The notes: generated by a model not told the origin, from the letters alone. Shown: positions 9,278-18,399, counted from the stretch's first letter. The stretch is 64,000 nucleotides of DNA from NCEH01 sp043195125 (GCF_043195125.1 NZ_JBAFWR010000001.1), one strand, 5' to 3'. A program made the numbers and translations.

Positions 9278-10231
9278 TCACGTCTCAGCCACGATCTTCC
9301 CGATGTCGGTGATGTCATATCCGCCGATGCTCTTGAACTCGTTCTGGAACCGCTCCGAGCGCAGGATCTTGAGCATCGTCGCGACCTCCGGTGTGTCGAG
9401 ATGCTCTTTACGGACCACAAGGTCGTAGCGTTCCCTCTTCAGTGGGACGAAGTCCACATTATCTACTTGGCGGGCGACCTTTTCCATCCCCACCGCCACG
9501 TCGGCGTCGCCACGGCCCACTGCGCTCGCCACGGCGAGATGGGATTGGTTCTCGCTATCGTAGCCCTTAATCCGGCTGGCGTAGAGATCGAGGAGCTTCA
9601 GGTTCTCGTCGAGCAGCACCCGCGATCCCGCCCCCTTCTCGCGGTTGATCATGGTGATGTCGTCGCGGGCGAAGTCCTGCCATGTTCGGATGGCCTTCGG
9701 GTTGCCTTTGGCGACGTAGAGGCCCTGCATGCGGTAGGTGACGTTGACCACCGCGCAGCGCACGCCAGGCAGTAAGGCACGGACATAGGGCACGTTGTAG
9801 TCGTCGCCGGCGCTGTCCCACAGATGTGCGCTCGCGACGGAGACCTTGCCGTAATAGAGCGAGACGAGGCTGTCGTAGCTGCCGATATAGGCCCTGAGCG
9901 CCATGACGCCGTGCATGCGCATGAAGTTGGACAGGATGTCGAGGATGAGGTCCTGGCCGCAGATGATGAAGCCGTCCCCGGCCCGACGCTCCGCCTTCAG
10001 GTCAAAATACCGGTTCTCGTCGAATGCCGGGCGGCCTGCCAGCTCGGGCGCGCGCGCGGCCCTGCCGGAGCGCTCGATATAGTCGCGCACGTTCGCCTCG
10101 GTGAAGCGGATCTTACGGCCGACCTTGTAGAAGCCGATCCCGCCTGCCTTGATCAGAGCATAAATGCCGCTCCGGCTGACGTGCAGCCGCTCGGCCACAT
10201 CTTCGACAGTCAGGGCGTTAGGCGTATCCAT
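9278..10231 (-). CDS. One-component regulator: excisionase-type HTH plus periplasmic-binding-like sensor domain
   Basis: A 317-residue protein with no membrane segment. Residues about 5-52 are a MerR/excisionase-like helix-turn-helix (LTVEDVAERLHVSRSGIYAL ending with a KVGRKIRF wing). Residues about 95-310 look like a PBP-like ligand-binding domain of the type found in ModE- and TupR-like regulators (motifs GSYDSLVSLYYGKVSVA and REKGAGSRVLLDENL). Proteins of this layout sense small oxyanions or metabolites. It is divergent from a TSUP permease gene and the shared gap holds a conserved repeat, so self-regulation and control of the permease are likely. The ligand is unknown; molybdate, tungstate, sulfite and arsenic oxyanions are all possible. 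Confidence 0.75.
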   Translation of the reverse strand: MDTPNALTVEDVAERLHVSRSGIYALIKAGGIGFYKVGRKIRFTEANVRDYIERSGRAARAPELAGRPAFDENRYFDLKAERRAGDGFIICGQDLILDILSNFMRMHGVMALRAYIGSYDSLVSLYYGKVSVASAHLWDSAGDDYNVPYVRALLPGVRCAVVNVTYRMQGLYVAKGNPKAIRTWQDFARDDITMINREKGAGSRVLLDENLKLLDLYASRIKGYDSENQSHLAVASAVGRGDADVAVGMEKVARQVDNVDFVPLKRERYDLVVRKEHLDTPEVATMLKILRSERFQNEFKSIGGYDITDIGKIVAET

Positions 10232-10247
10232 GGAATGTCCGGCATCT

Positions 10248-10411
10248 CAATTCATCTAATTTCATATCATTTGGCATATAGCTCGGCCTTCGGCCAGCCG
10301 TCCTGACCATTCTATCTTTACAAAACAACATCTATTCGCCACGCTCGGCTCATTAAACCAGCAATATACCCGTCAAATCGTTTGTTTTCGTATCAATTCA
10401 TATCATTTCAT
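10248..10411. repeat. Paired operator-like direct repeats between the regulator and TSUP genes
   Basis: The 9-mer TCAATTCAT occurs at 10248-10256 and again at 10393-10401. The 12-mer TTCATATCATTT occurs at 10262-10273 and again at 10397-10408. One set adjoins the start of the minus-strand regulator, the other the start of the plus-strand permease. In the first set the two words are 5 bp apart; in the second they overlap. The placement suggests binding sites of the regulator encoded at 9278-10231. Confidence 0.55.
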
Positions 10412-10458
10412 ACCATGATGGCGGCTCCGTCCGAACGATCATGGCCGGAGGCTCATCC

Positions 10459-11307
10459 ATGTCCCAGCAGTCCATTCCACTGTCGTCCGAGCGTGCCAAC
10501 ACACGGGACGAGCGGGGGTCCAACCCTGGCCCCCCGCCGGTGCCGGCCTTCGCCGGGGGCGCCCTCATCGGCATGCTCGGCGGTCTCATCGGGCTTGGTG
10601 GCGCAGAGTTCCGCCTGCCGCTGCTGATCGGCCCATTCCGCTTCCGGGCGCTCGAAGCGGTCATCCTCAACAAGGCCATGAGCCTGGTCGTCGTCGCTAG
10701 CGCGCTGCCGTTCAGGGCGGCGACGGTGCCCTTCAGCGCGATCGCGACCAACTGGCCGATCATCCTCAACCTATTGGCGGGTAGCCTCGTTGGCGCCTGG
10801 TTCGGCGCCGGCTGGGCCACCCGGCTCAGCTCCCGCACCCTCTACCGGGTCTTGGCAGTCCTGCTGGTGCTGATCGCCGTCGCCCTCCTGTTCGGACACG
10901 GATCGACCGCAGCGTCCGCGCTGCTTTCGGGACCCTGGCTGATCGTGGCCGGCGTCATTGCGGGATTCGCCATTGGCGTGGTCGCCTCGCTGATGGGCGT
11001 GGCCGGCGGTGAGCTGCTGATTCCGACGCTGGTGCTTCTCTTCGGCGCGGACATCAAGCTCGCCGGCAGCCTGTCGCTGGCGGTGAGCCTGCCCACCATG
11101 ATCGTCGGCTTCACCCGCTACAGCCGCGACAACGCCTTCGCCACCGTCGCGCAGAACAAGGTGTTCGTGGCCGTGATGGCGGTGGGCTCCATCGTGGGCG
11201 CCTTCATCGGCGGGCACCTCCTTGGGCTTGTGCCCGAGCAGGTCTTGCTTCCCATCCTGGCGCTGATCCTCGTCGTGTCATCGGTGAAAGTGTGGCGCCA
11301 CGGATGA
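10459..11307 (+). CDS. TSUP (TauE/SafE) family membrane permease
   Basis: A 282-residue permease with about eight helices and two internally similar halves; the repeats are visible as GMLGGLIGLGGAEFRLPLL and VASLMGVAGGELLIPTLVL. ATG 10459 is taken as start; ATG 10441 would add six residues. TSUP proteins move sulfite, sulfonates or other organic anions. Its place opposite a ligand-sensing regulator and next to arsenite oxidase leaves the substrate open. It is convergent with aioA across a GC-rich hairpin. Confidence 0.82.
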   Translation: MSQQSIPLSSERANTRDERGSNPGPPPVPAFAGGALIGMLGGLIGLGGAEFRLPLLIGPFRFRALEAVILNKAMSLVVVASALPFRAATVPFSAIATNWPIILNLLAGSLVGAWFGAGWATRLSSRTLYRVLAVLLVLIAVALLFGHGSTAASALLSGPWLIVAGVIAGFAIGVVASLMGVAGGELLIPTLVLLFGADIKLAGSLSLAVSLPTMIVGFTRYSRDNAFATVAQNKVFVAVMAVGSIVGAFIGGHLLGLVPEQVLLPILALILVVSSVKVWRHG

Positions 11308-11317
11308 GGGTGCGGTC

Positions 11318-11343
11318 TCGGCCGGCGCCAGAACGCCGGCCGA
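11318..11343. terminator. GC-rich hairpin between convergent TSUP and aioA genes
   Basis: A perfect 10-bp inverted repeat, TCGGCCGGCG (11318-11327) and CGCCGGCCGA (11334-11343), with a CCAGAA loop. It lies in the 48-bp gap between the two converging stop codons and could terminate both transcripts. No T-tract follows on either strand. Confidence 0.55.
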
Positions 11344-11355
11344 TGGTGCCCGCCG

Positions 11356-13818
11356 TCAGGCCGGATACTCCTTCGACTTGAAGGTCAGGTGCCGCACGCC
11401 TTCCGGCGCGTCGGCGATCTTGCGGATGTTGCCCCACGTCTGCTTGTAGTTGGGGATGATGTCCTCGTTGACCCCCGCGGACACCACATTGCCCTGCACG
11501 CCGGTCGGGAAGCCGAACAGCATGAAAGTCTCCTTCCGCTTCGCCGTGGGGGTGGGATAGGCCATGGCCTGGGTGGAGCCGTTCTCGTTGTAGACCTCCA
11601 CGAGATCGCCGCTCTTGAGGCCAAGCTCGCCCATGTCCTGCGGGTTCATCTCGATGAAGGGATAGGGCCAGCGATCCATGACCAGCTCATTCTCCACGTC
11701 AAGATAGGCGCTCTGCCAGACGAGGTTCGCCCGCCCGTTATTGATGAGGAAGGCGAACTTGTCCTTCTCCGCCTGTTTGCCGGGGGCCTGGAGGCCGCGC
11801 CACCGGGTTTCGGCGAACACCGCCTTGCCGTCCGGCTTGTTGAACTTGCCATCGGCGAACAGCCGCTTGGTGCCGACGATCTTGCCGTCTGCGAAGGCCG
11901 TGGCGGGCTCCTGGAAGCCGTTAGTGCCCATGGTCCGCAGGCGATCGTAGGTGACGAACGCGCCGCCCTTTTCGTTCTTGGCGTAGCCGTCCATGAAGGC
12001 GTCTTCCTCGCTCTTCCAGTCGAAGCCCTTGAACTTGTCCGCCACCTCCGTTTTGCCCATGGCGCGCAGCACCCGCTCCATGTGATTGGCGATCCGCGCG
12101 GCGATGAGGCAATCGGGCATGGCCTGGCCCGGCGGGTCCATGTAGCGCTCGGTAAGGCGCATGCGCCGCTCGCCGTTCATGGAGGTGAGGTTCATCTCGC
12201 CGGATGTCGCGGCGGGCAGCATCACATGGGCGGCCTCGCCGATATGGGTCGGCACGATGTCCACGTCGACGCTGAACAGCCCACCCTTGCGGATGGCGCC
12301 CAAGATGGCGGCCACCATGGCATCGCGGTCGCCGTAGGGCACGCTGGCCATGGCGTCCTTCACGAGGTCCGTGCGCATCTTGTAGGCGCGCTTGAAAGCC
12401 ATGGCGTTGAGCGTGGTCTTGTAGTGGTCGCAGCCCCAGATGTGGTGCACGCCGCCCTTGCCCTCGATCAGCAGCTTGTCCACATAGGCTGCGGGCCGGC
12501 CCACATGGGCGTCGGACGGGCGGCAATAACCCTCCTGGTGGCCGCCCATGCGCACGCAGCCGCCGCCCGGACGGCCGATATTGCCGGTAGCGAGGGCGAG
12601 ATTCACCAGCGCCTGGTTGGTGCGGTAGTTGTCATTGCCCCAGATGAGGCCCTTCTCATAGGCGAACATGGTCCGCCGACGTGCCCCGCCGGCCTTGGGC
12701 TCGCCGATCCAGGTGACCGCCTTGACGATGTCCGCCTCGCTGAGGCCGGTGGCGCGAGCGGCTTCCGCCACGCTCACCTTGTTGGCCGCCAGGGCCTTGT
12801 CGAAGTCCTTCGTGGAGGCCGCGATGAAACCCTTGTCGATCCACCCCTTCTCCGCCGCGTAGGTGAGCCAGGCGTTGAACAGGATCAGGTCGGTGCCGGA
12901 ATTGAGGGCGAGATGGAGCACGTTCTCCTTGCCCGCCTCCACCTCGCTGGCATTCACGGTGACGGTGCGGCGCGGATCGACGATGACGATGCGCGCCTTG
13001 GCCACCGGCTCGCTGCCGAACTCCGCCTTCTTCTTGTCGAGGGAGGTTCCGCGCAGGTTGGGCACCCAGTGGTTCAGGAAATAGTTGGTCTGGGTTTCCA
13101 GCGCGTTCGTGCCCACCGCTACGAGGGTGTCGGCGAGCTCCGCGTCCTCGTAGCAATTGTTGAGCTCGCCCACCCCCATGTCGCGCGAGCCGTGGACCTC
13201 CGAATTGTAGGCCGGGCGATTGTGGATGCGGATGTTCTTTACCTTCATGGCGCCGAAATAGAGCTTTCCGGTGCCCCAGGTGTTCTCGTATCCGCCGCCC
13301 GCGCCGCCGTGGTCGAAGGCGGACACGAACAGGCCGTCCTCGCCCTGCTCAGCGATCACCGCTGCGGTGACGCGGGCGACGAGGTCGAGGGCGTCGTCCC
13401 AGCTCGTGGGCTGGAGCTGTCCGTAGCGCCAGACCTGGGGATCGGTGAGGCGCTGGAGCTGGGTGTTGCGCTGGCGCGAATAGCTCATCTCGGCGATCCG
13501 CGCGCCGCGCACGGAGCCGAGGCCGGAATTCACCACGCACGCCTTGTCGGGCTTGATGACGATGTGCACGTCTCGCCCGTTCTGCCTGACGATGTTGTAC
13601 ATGGACGGCGCATACCAGGCTGCGGTCTCTGCCGGCTGTTGCCTGGAGAGATCGACGCCGAAGGCGTTCTCGCCCGGCGCCGTGCCGCCCTCGTATCGGG
13701 CGTCCCAACTATAGGCCTTGTAGCCGCAGCCGACGATGCAATAGTGGCAGACGACGTTGTGGACGGTCGCATTGGCGGGAATGATGGGCAATTGGCCGAT
13801 CTGGCGCTTGTAAGCCAT
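11356..13818 (-). CDS. aioA: Arsenite oxidase large subunit (molybdopterin, 3Fe-4S)
   Basis: An 820-residue molybdoenzyme. The N-terminal C24-X2-C27-X3-C31 ligates the [3Fe-4S] cluster; the fourth cysteine of DMSO-reductase relatives is missing, as in AioA. The active-site region lacks an amino-acid ligand to Mo, another AioA trait. Length matches the family (about 820-845). It oxidises arsenite to arsenate in the periplasm and passes electrons through the Rieske subunit to a c-type cytochrome or azurin. It has no signal peptide of its own and is expected to be exported with AioB. aioB ends 11 bp upstream. No aioC cytochrome or moeA gene follows. Confidence 0.96.
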   Translation of the reverse strand: MAYKRQIGQLPIIPANATVHNVVCHYCIVGCGYKAYSWDARYEGGTAPGENAFGVDLSRQQPAETAAWYAPSMYNIVRQNGRDVHIVIKPDKACVVNSGLGSVRGARIAEMSYSRQRNTQLQRLTDPQVWRYGQLQPTSWDDALDLVARVTAAVIAEQGEDGLFVSAFDHGGAGGGYENTWGTGKLYFGAMKVKNIRIHNRPAYNSEVHGSRDMGVGELNNCYEDAELADTLVAVGTNALETQTNYFLNHWVPNLRGTSLDKKKAEFGSEPVAKARIVIVDPRRTVTVNASEVEAGKENVLHLALNSGTDLILFNAWLTYAAEKGWIDKGFIAASTKDFDKALAANKVSVAEAARATGLSEADIVKAVTWIGEPKAGGARRRTMFAYEKGLIWGNDNYRTNQALVNLALATGNIGRPGGGCVRMGGHQEGYCRPSDAHVGRPAAYVDKLLIEGKGGVHHIWGCDHYKTTLNAMAFKRAYKMRTDLVKDAMASVPYGDRDAMVAAILGAIRKGGLFSVDVDIVPTHIGEAAHVMLPAATSGEMNLTSMNGERRMRLTERYMDPPGQAMPDCLIAARIANHMERVLRAMGKTEVADKFKGFDWKSEEDAFMDGYAKNEKGGAFVTYDRLRTMGTNGFQEPATAFADGKIVGTKRLFADGKFNKPDGKAVFAETRWRGLQAPGKQAEKDKFAFLINNGRANLVWQSAYLDVENELVMDRWPYPFIEMNPQDMGELGLKSGDLVEVYNENGSTQAMAYPTPTAKRKETFMLFGFPTGVQGNVVSAGVNEDIIPNYKQTWGNIRKIADAPEGVRHLTFKSKEYPA

Positions 13819-13829
13819 GGTGTCCTCCC

Positions 13830-14351
13830 TCAGAGCACGTTGGAGAGGCGGCCGTAGAGCAGCTCATCCACGCCTTCGGCATAGATGTCGCCCTTCGCGT
13901 CCACACGCAGCGCGTATTGCGGCAGGTTCTGCGTCGCCTGGCCCCAGATCTGCTGGCCGCCTTTCTCGCAATCGAAGCGGGAATAATGGCCGGGGCAGTT
14001 CAGCGTCTTGTCCGTCGTGCTGTAAGAAAGGGGAAATCCCTTGTGCGGGCAGACGGTGGTGAAGCCGACGATGTCGCCGTCGGGTCCGGCGCCTCCGGCC
14101 ACGCGTGTCCCGAGCTTCAGAAGGACGCCGGGCGCGTCGTCATCGGGATAGGCCACGTCCAGCGGCTCATTAACTTTCAGGTCCTTCACATTGGCGAGGC
14201 GGTTCGCTGGATATCTCACCAACGCGACCGCAGGGGCCGCCTTGGCTTGGGCCGGCAGAACGGAGGCGACGGCGGCGCCTGCGGTCGCAAGGCCGGCGCC
14301 GGTCAGGAAGCTGCGGCGGCCGGCATCGACGAGGCTGGGACATCTTTTCAT
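13830..14351 (-). CDS. aioB: Arsenite oxidase Rieske small subunit with Tat signal
   Basis: A 173-residue protein. ATG 14351 follows GGAGC and opens a twin-arginine signal (RRSFLTGAGLATAG). The Rieske [2Fe-2S] ligands are C-P-H in CPHKGFPLSY and C-P-G-H in CPGHYSRFD. The two extra cysteines that form a disulfide near the cluster in many AioB proteins are replaced by Phe and Gly, as reported for Rhizobium sp. NT-26, which affects cluster redox behaviour. It carries AioA through the Tat system and relays its electrons. First gene behind the sigma-54 promoter. Confidence 0.95.
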   Translation of the reverse strand: MKRCPSLVDAGRRSFLTGAGLATAGAAVASVLPAQAKAAPAVALVRYPANRLANVKDLKVNEPLDVAYPDDDAPGVLLKLGTRVAGGAGPDGDIVGFTTVCPHKGFPLSYSTTDKTLNCPGHYSRFDCEKGGQQIWGQATQNLPQYALRVDAKGDIYAEGVDELLYGRLSNVL

Positions 14352-14398
14352 GAAAGCTCCTCCCAGAGCGTATTGGTCCTTTCGGACGCAAGACGTCC

Positions 14399-14414
14399 TG
14401 CAGAAGCTGCGCCA
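14399..14414 (-). promoter_or_regulatory. Sigma-54 (-24/-12) promoter of aioBA
   Basis: On the minus strand this reads TGGCGCAGCTTCTGCA. It matches TGGCACRNNNNTTGCW at 10 of the 12 specified positions and has the invariant GG and GC dinucleotides 10 bp apart. It lies about 48 bp before the aioB start. A sigma-54-dependent activator (AioR) is encoded immediately upstream, so this is the expected arsenite-inducible promoter. Confidence 0.8.
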
Positions 14415-14522
14415 TGCGGAGCTGAGTAGAGAATTCAATGATTTAACGAGCGAGATGAGGCGAGCACGTCCGCCGTCCCGAACATGCTGCGGCGCCGTCT
14501 GTCCGGAAACCCGAACGCGCCG

Positions 14523-15845
14523 TCAGCCGTCGCTACCCAAACCGAGGCGGCGCATCTTCTCCCACAGGGTGGTGCGCCCAACGCCGAGGAGCCGGGCGGC
14601 GGCGGAGAGTTCGCCCGCGGTCGCGGACAGCGCCCGGAGGATGTGACGCTTCTCCGCCTCCTGGCGCGCGGATTCCAGTGAGCCGATCCGTAGGCCGGCG
14701 TCAGCGCCTTCGCGAACGATCTCGGGAAAGAGATCCCCGGGCATCAGCCAGGGGCCCAAGGCAAGAGCGACCGCACGCTCCATCCGGTTCCGCAGCTCCC
14801 GCACATTCCCGGGCCAAGGATGCTGCATCGCGGCCTCCTCGGCGAGGGCGCTGATCCCTTTCAGGTTGGTCTCGGTGTCCGCGCTATATTCCGTAAAGAA
14901 GCGCTCCATGAGCCATGGGATGTCATCGGGGCGCTCCCGCAGAGATGGCAGGCGAATGCTGACCGCGTTGATGCGGTAAAGGAGATCCTCGCGGAATTGT
15001 CGCTCGACAACTCGCAGCGCCAGATCGGCGTTGGTGGCCGTCACGATACGGCCGCCGAAGGCGATCTCGCGCTCACCGCCGACCCTCTGAAACGTCTTGC
15101 TCTCGATCAGCCGCAGGAGTTTTGCCTGCAACTCCGGACGCAATTCCCCGATCTCGTCGAGAAACAGCGTGCCGTCGCCGGCGCGCTCCACATAGCCGAG
15201 ATGGCGCTGCGCGGCACCGGTGAACGCGCCTCGCTCGTGGCCGAACAGCTCGCTTTCCATCAAGTCGGCGGGAATGGCGGCGCAGTTGACCGCGATAAAC
15301 GGCGCGGTCGCGTGCCGCGATTGCGCATGGATGAAGCGGGCGGCTACATCCTTACCTGTCCCTGTCTCCCCCGTGATGAGCAGATTGGAGGACAGGCGAG
15401 CCATCCTGCACAACAGAGCCTCCACCTGCCGGATGGCGGGTGAGACGCCCAACGTGCCGCCTTCCGTGGTTCCATGCGGCATCAGCAAGTCGGTGAGCCG
15501 CGCCAGGAAGTCCTCCATCTCGAAGGGCTTGGTGACGTAGTCCGCCGCGCCGGACCGCATCAGGCGCACCGCTTGGTCGATGTCGCCATGGCCGGTCACG
15601 AACAGGAAAGGCGGCGTCCGAGGCACGTGCGCCGCTTCCCGGAACACAGCCTCCCCATCGAGATCCGGAAGGCGGATGTCGCATACGATAGCCTCGAAGC
15701 GAATCTTCCGGATATCCGCCACCGCTGCGCAGCCGGTCCGCCACCAATGCACCCTCATTCCCTCCAGGCCGAGCCGCTGCGCGAGGCTCTCGCCCATGAT
15801 GGGATCGTCCTCCACGAGGCCGATGACGGGAGGCTCATGCGACAT
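14523..15845 (-). CDS. aioR: Sigma-54-dependent response regulator AioR
   Basis: A 440-residue NtrC-type regulator. The receiver domain has the acidic pair in VEDD and the phospho-acceptor D56 in CDIRLPDLDG. The central AAA+ domain has Walker A GETGTGKD and the sigma-54 contact loop GAFTGA. The C-terminal Fis-type HTH is in AARLLGVGRTTLWEKMRRL. The start is ATG 15845, overlapping the aioS stop by 11 bp; a longer open frame upstream runs inside aioS and is rejected. It should activate the sigma-54 promoter in front of aioB once phosphorylated by AioS. Confidence 0.93.
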   Translation of the reverse strand: MSHEPPVIGLVEDDPIMGESLAQRLGLEGMRVHWWRTGCAAVADIRKIRFEAIVCDIRLPDLDGEAVFREAAHVPRTPPFLFVTGHGDIDQAVRLMRSGAADYVTKPFEMEDFLARLTDLLMPHGTTEGGTLGVSPAIRQVEALLCRMARLSSNLLITGETGTGKDVAARFIHAQSRHATAPFIAVNCAAIPADLMESELFGHERGAFTGAAQRHLGYVERAGDGTLFLDEIGELRPELQAKLLRLIESKTFQRVGGEREIAFGGRIVTATNADLALRVVERQFREDLLYRINAVSIRLPSLRERPDDIPWLMERFFTEYSADTETNLKGISALAEEAAMQHPWPGNVRELRNRMERAVALALGPWLMPGDLFPEIVREGADAGLRIGSLESARQEAEKRHILRALSATAGELSAAARLLGVGRTTLWEKMRRLGLGSDG

Positions 15846-17286
15846 GGGCGAGCTCCATTGGGGCGATGAAAGGGAAGAGAAGACGGATCCGCGTTCCCCC
15901 CGTTTCAGGCCGCTCGACCTCGGCCGAGGCACCGAGGTCGTCCAGGATGCGCCGGGTGGTCCACAAGCCGAGGCCGCCGCCCCAGGGTGGGCCACCCGTT
16001 TCCCCGCCAGCCGCAAGAAGGCACCCCGCAGGCTCGGGCAGGCCGCTGCCTCGATCCGACACGATTACATGCAGGGCCGTCGGCGTGAGCGACGCATCCA
16101 CCGCCACTTCGCTTCCCGGCGGGGCGGCGGAAACCGCATTCAGCAGCAGGTTCAGCACGGCCTGGCGCACCGGGGTGCTGGGCAGAGGAAGCAACACGTC
16201 GACGGGACCGGAGAACCTCAGATCGACACCCTTCCGGCGCGCCGCGGGGGCAATCAGTAGCTGCAGGTCCTCGAAATCGGCCATGGCGAGGGGTCGCGGC
16301 GCCTGCTCCGGCCGATACAAAGCGAGGGTGGTGCGCACCACGTCGCGGATACCGACGAGGCCTCGTTCGAGAAGGCCGAGGGACGATTTTCGGACCGCCG
16401 CATGGTGTCCATGGGTCTTCAGCGTCGCCAGCGCGTTAAAAAGGCCGCCCAGCGGGTTGTTGATCTCGTGGGCGAGCGCCGAGGTGAGCCGCCCGAGGCT
16501 GCCGAGCCGATGCTCGTCCGCCAATTGTCGGGCTAGGTCCTCCCGCTCGTACATGGACCGGACCAGCGCATTGTAGGCTAGGAACAGGCGGGCGAATTCA
16601 GCGCCGTTGCGCGCGACCGCCTCCGGGGGAACGGGCGTCGCCCGCCCTTCGCTCGCAGCGCCCAGATAGCGCGAGAGCGTGCGCACCGGCGCCATCATGC
16701 GGGCGACGAGCAACCAGCCGGCCACGGCGAGCAGCAGCGTGACCATCCCGTTCGTGGCCGCGAGCGCGAGGACGACGTCGCGCCGCTCCAAAGCCAGATG
16801 GCTGGTGTCGAAAGTGGCGTGGATGATTCCGACGATGCGTCCAGGATAGGAAAGCACGCGCGTCGCGGTGGCGGATCTGGCGCCCGCCTCGAATCTGAAA
16901 TCCCGGCCGGTTGCGAGCGGAGCGAGATCGGACGGGAGACGCACCCCAATGGGGAAGCGACGGGGATCGGACGCCGCGATCACGAGGCCCTCCGCGTCGG
17001 TGATCACGGCGCTCAACGGATGCAGGCTCTTGTTGAGGGCCTGTGCCCGCATGATGGCGTCATAAACTTCCCAGACATCGTCTCTTAGGATCGCGGGTGC
17101 GACCGCGGAGGAGAGGCTGTCCAGATAGGTCTGCGCCAAGGCGCGCAACTGGCGCTCCTGCGTCTCCCCCAGCCGGCTCAGCACGCGCTCGGAGAGTGCA
17201 AGCCCCACCAGCACCATGAGCGCCGCAACCGCTAGGGGCACCTTGAGGGTGACGGGCCACTGGCGGGGGTCAAGGCGCGCGATCAT
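15835..17286 (-). CDS. aioS: Arsenite-responsive sensor histidine kinase AioS
   Basis: A 483-residue membrane kinase. One helix at about residues 15-33 and another at about 180-200 flank a periplasmic domain, followed by a HAMP-like linker. The phospho-accepting histidine is in LTSALAHEINNPLGGLF; the N box is AVLNLLLNAV and the G boxes are DRGSGLP and GGGLGLW. ATG 17286 lies 6 bp after the aioX stop; GTG 17295, which overlaps that stop, is an alternative. It should receive the arsenite signal from AioX and phosphorylate AioR. A Cys near the ATP-binding part is not a known sensor. Confidence 0.92.
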   Translation of the reverse strand: MIARLDPRQWPVTLKVPLAVAALMVLVGLALSERVLSRLGETQERQLRALAQTYLDSLSSAVAPAILRDDVWEVYDAIMRAQALNKSLHPLSAVITDAEGLVIAASDPRRFPIGVRLPSDLAPLATGRDFRFEAGARSATATRVLSYPGRIVGIIHATFDTSHLALERRDVVLALAATNGMVTLLLAVAGWLLVARMMAPVRTLSRYLGAASEGRATPVPPEAVARNGAEFARLFLAYNALVRSMYEREDLARQLADEHRLGSLGRLTSALAHEINNPLGGLFNALATLKTHGHHAAVRKSSLGLLERGLVGIRDVVRTTLALYRPEQAPRPLAMADFEDLQLLIAPAARRKGVDLRFSGPVDVLLPLPSTPVRQAVLNLLLNAVSAAPPGSEVAVDASLTPTALHVIVSDRGSGLPEPAGCLLAAGGETGGPPWGGGLGLWTTRRILDDLGASAEVERPETGGTRIRLLFPFIAPMELAHVA

Positions 17287-17291
17287 GGGCG

Positions 17292-18167
17292 TCACCCGGT
17301 GCCCGCGACGAGCGCCGCCTTTGCGGCGATGGGGTCGAAGAGGCTCGCCTCCTGCGGCGCGAAACCATCGAGCCGCAGCATGGCGAGCACCGCCTTGCCA
17401 TCCTCGTCCTCGTTCATGCGCGCAAGCGCCTCCGTCAGCGCGGCGAGCGCCTGCGGGTCTGGCGGATGGCGCGGGGCAGCGATGGGCGGGAAGCCGAGCC
17501 ATTCGGACCGGCGCAGGATGGCGACGCGCGACGTCAGCTCCGGCTCGATCTCCCGCATAACGTCCAGGACGTAGCCGTCCACGGAACCGGATTGGGCGAG
17601 GCCCGAGGCCACGGCACGGATCACGTTGCGATGGCCGTAGGTGAAGAAGGTGCGGGCGAAGAAGGACGGGGGCTTCAGGCCGTGCTCCGCGAGAAGCGCG
17701 CGGGTGACGAGGAAGCCGGAATTGGAATCGGGGTCCGAGAAGGCGTGGATATCGCCCTTGAGGTCCTGGAAGTCCCGTGCGTCACGGTCCCGGTCGACGA
17801 TGAGGCAGGACTGATAGAGCGGCTGCCCGCGCCACAGCGGAACCGCGACCAGCTGGAGCGCGTCACGATGGGCGACGAACGGATAGCCGCAGATCCACGC
17901 GGCATCGAGCTGACCCGAGACCAGCAGCGCGGTGATCTCCTGATAGGTCCGCCGGCTGACGAGTTCGACCGGTAAGCCGGTGGCCCGCCGCAGGTAAATC
18001 TGAAGCCGGCCGAGCAGTTCGAGGTCGGAGGTCAGGAAGACGGGGGTCAGGCCAAAACGGATGATGCCGGCCGAGGCGCGCGCCAACAGGGGCACGAGCG
18101 TCGCGCCGACCATGGAAGCAGCGGCAGCAAGGACCGCCCTGCGGTCGATGCGCGAACCGGCGCCCAT
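17292..18167 (-). CDS. aioX: Periplasmic arsenite-binding protein AioX
   Basis: A 291-residue PhnD/AioX-like binding protein. The N-terminus has RR followed by a hydrophobic stretch (residues 9-34), a likely Tat or Sec export signal. Family motifs include FGLTPVFLTSDLELL and WICGYPFVAH. Two cysteines, C93 and C121, are candidates for arsenite coordination; AioX of Agrobacterium binds As(III) through one essential cysteine. It presents arsenite to AioS, so the locus order aioX-aioS-aioR-aioB-aioA makes a self-contained signal pathway and enzyme. Confidence 0.93.
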   Translation of the reverse strand: MGAGSRIDRRAVLAAAASMVGATLVPLLARASAGIIRFGLTPVFLTSDLELLGRLQIYLRRATGLPVELVSRRTYQEITALLVSGQLDAAWICGYPFVAHRDALQLVAVPLWRGQPLYQSCLIVDRDRDARDFQDLKGDIHAFSDPDSNSGFLVTRALLAEHGLKPPSFFARTFFTYGHRNVIRAVASGLAQSGSVDGYVLDVMREIEPELTSRVAILRRSEWLGFPPIAAPRHPPDPQALAALTEALARMNEDEDGKAVLAMLRLDGFAPQEASLFDPIAAKAALVAGTG

Positions 18168-18190
18168 TTGCTAGGGCCTCCCGCTTTGTA

Positions 18191-18211
18191 ATTCTTCTTA
18201 AATCGAAGAAT
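18191..18211. promoter_or_regulatory. Inverted repeat upstream of aioX
   Basis: The arms ATTCTTC and GAAGAAT are separated by 7 bp. It lies 24 bp before the aioX start in an otherwise gene-free 232-bp gap between thiolase and aioX. It could be a regulator site or a weak hairpin; nothing else recognisable was found in the gap. Confidence 0.35.
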
Positions 18212-18399
18212 AACGCGGATGGCCTGAAAGGCAAACGGGCATCCGTGTCGGCGTGAGAAACGACAATTTGCGCAGTGCCCCCGCCAGGAGGCTTGTTCTT
18301 CTGCCGTGGAATCAATTGGCGGCGCGAGGGCCACTTTCAAAGAACCCGCGCGGGATCGCGGCCGAAGCCGGCAGCCCGCACGGGCGTCTGACCTGCCTG

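Noticed and set aside
11389..13857. An 822-codon open frame on the plus strand opposite aioA
   Set aside because: It is an antisense shadow: the opposite strand encodes AioA with all its motifs, and the shadow's composition (His/Gly/Arg-rich) has no domain.
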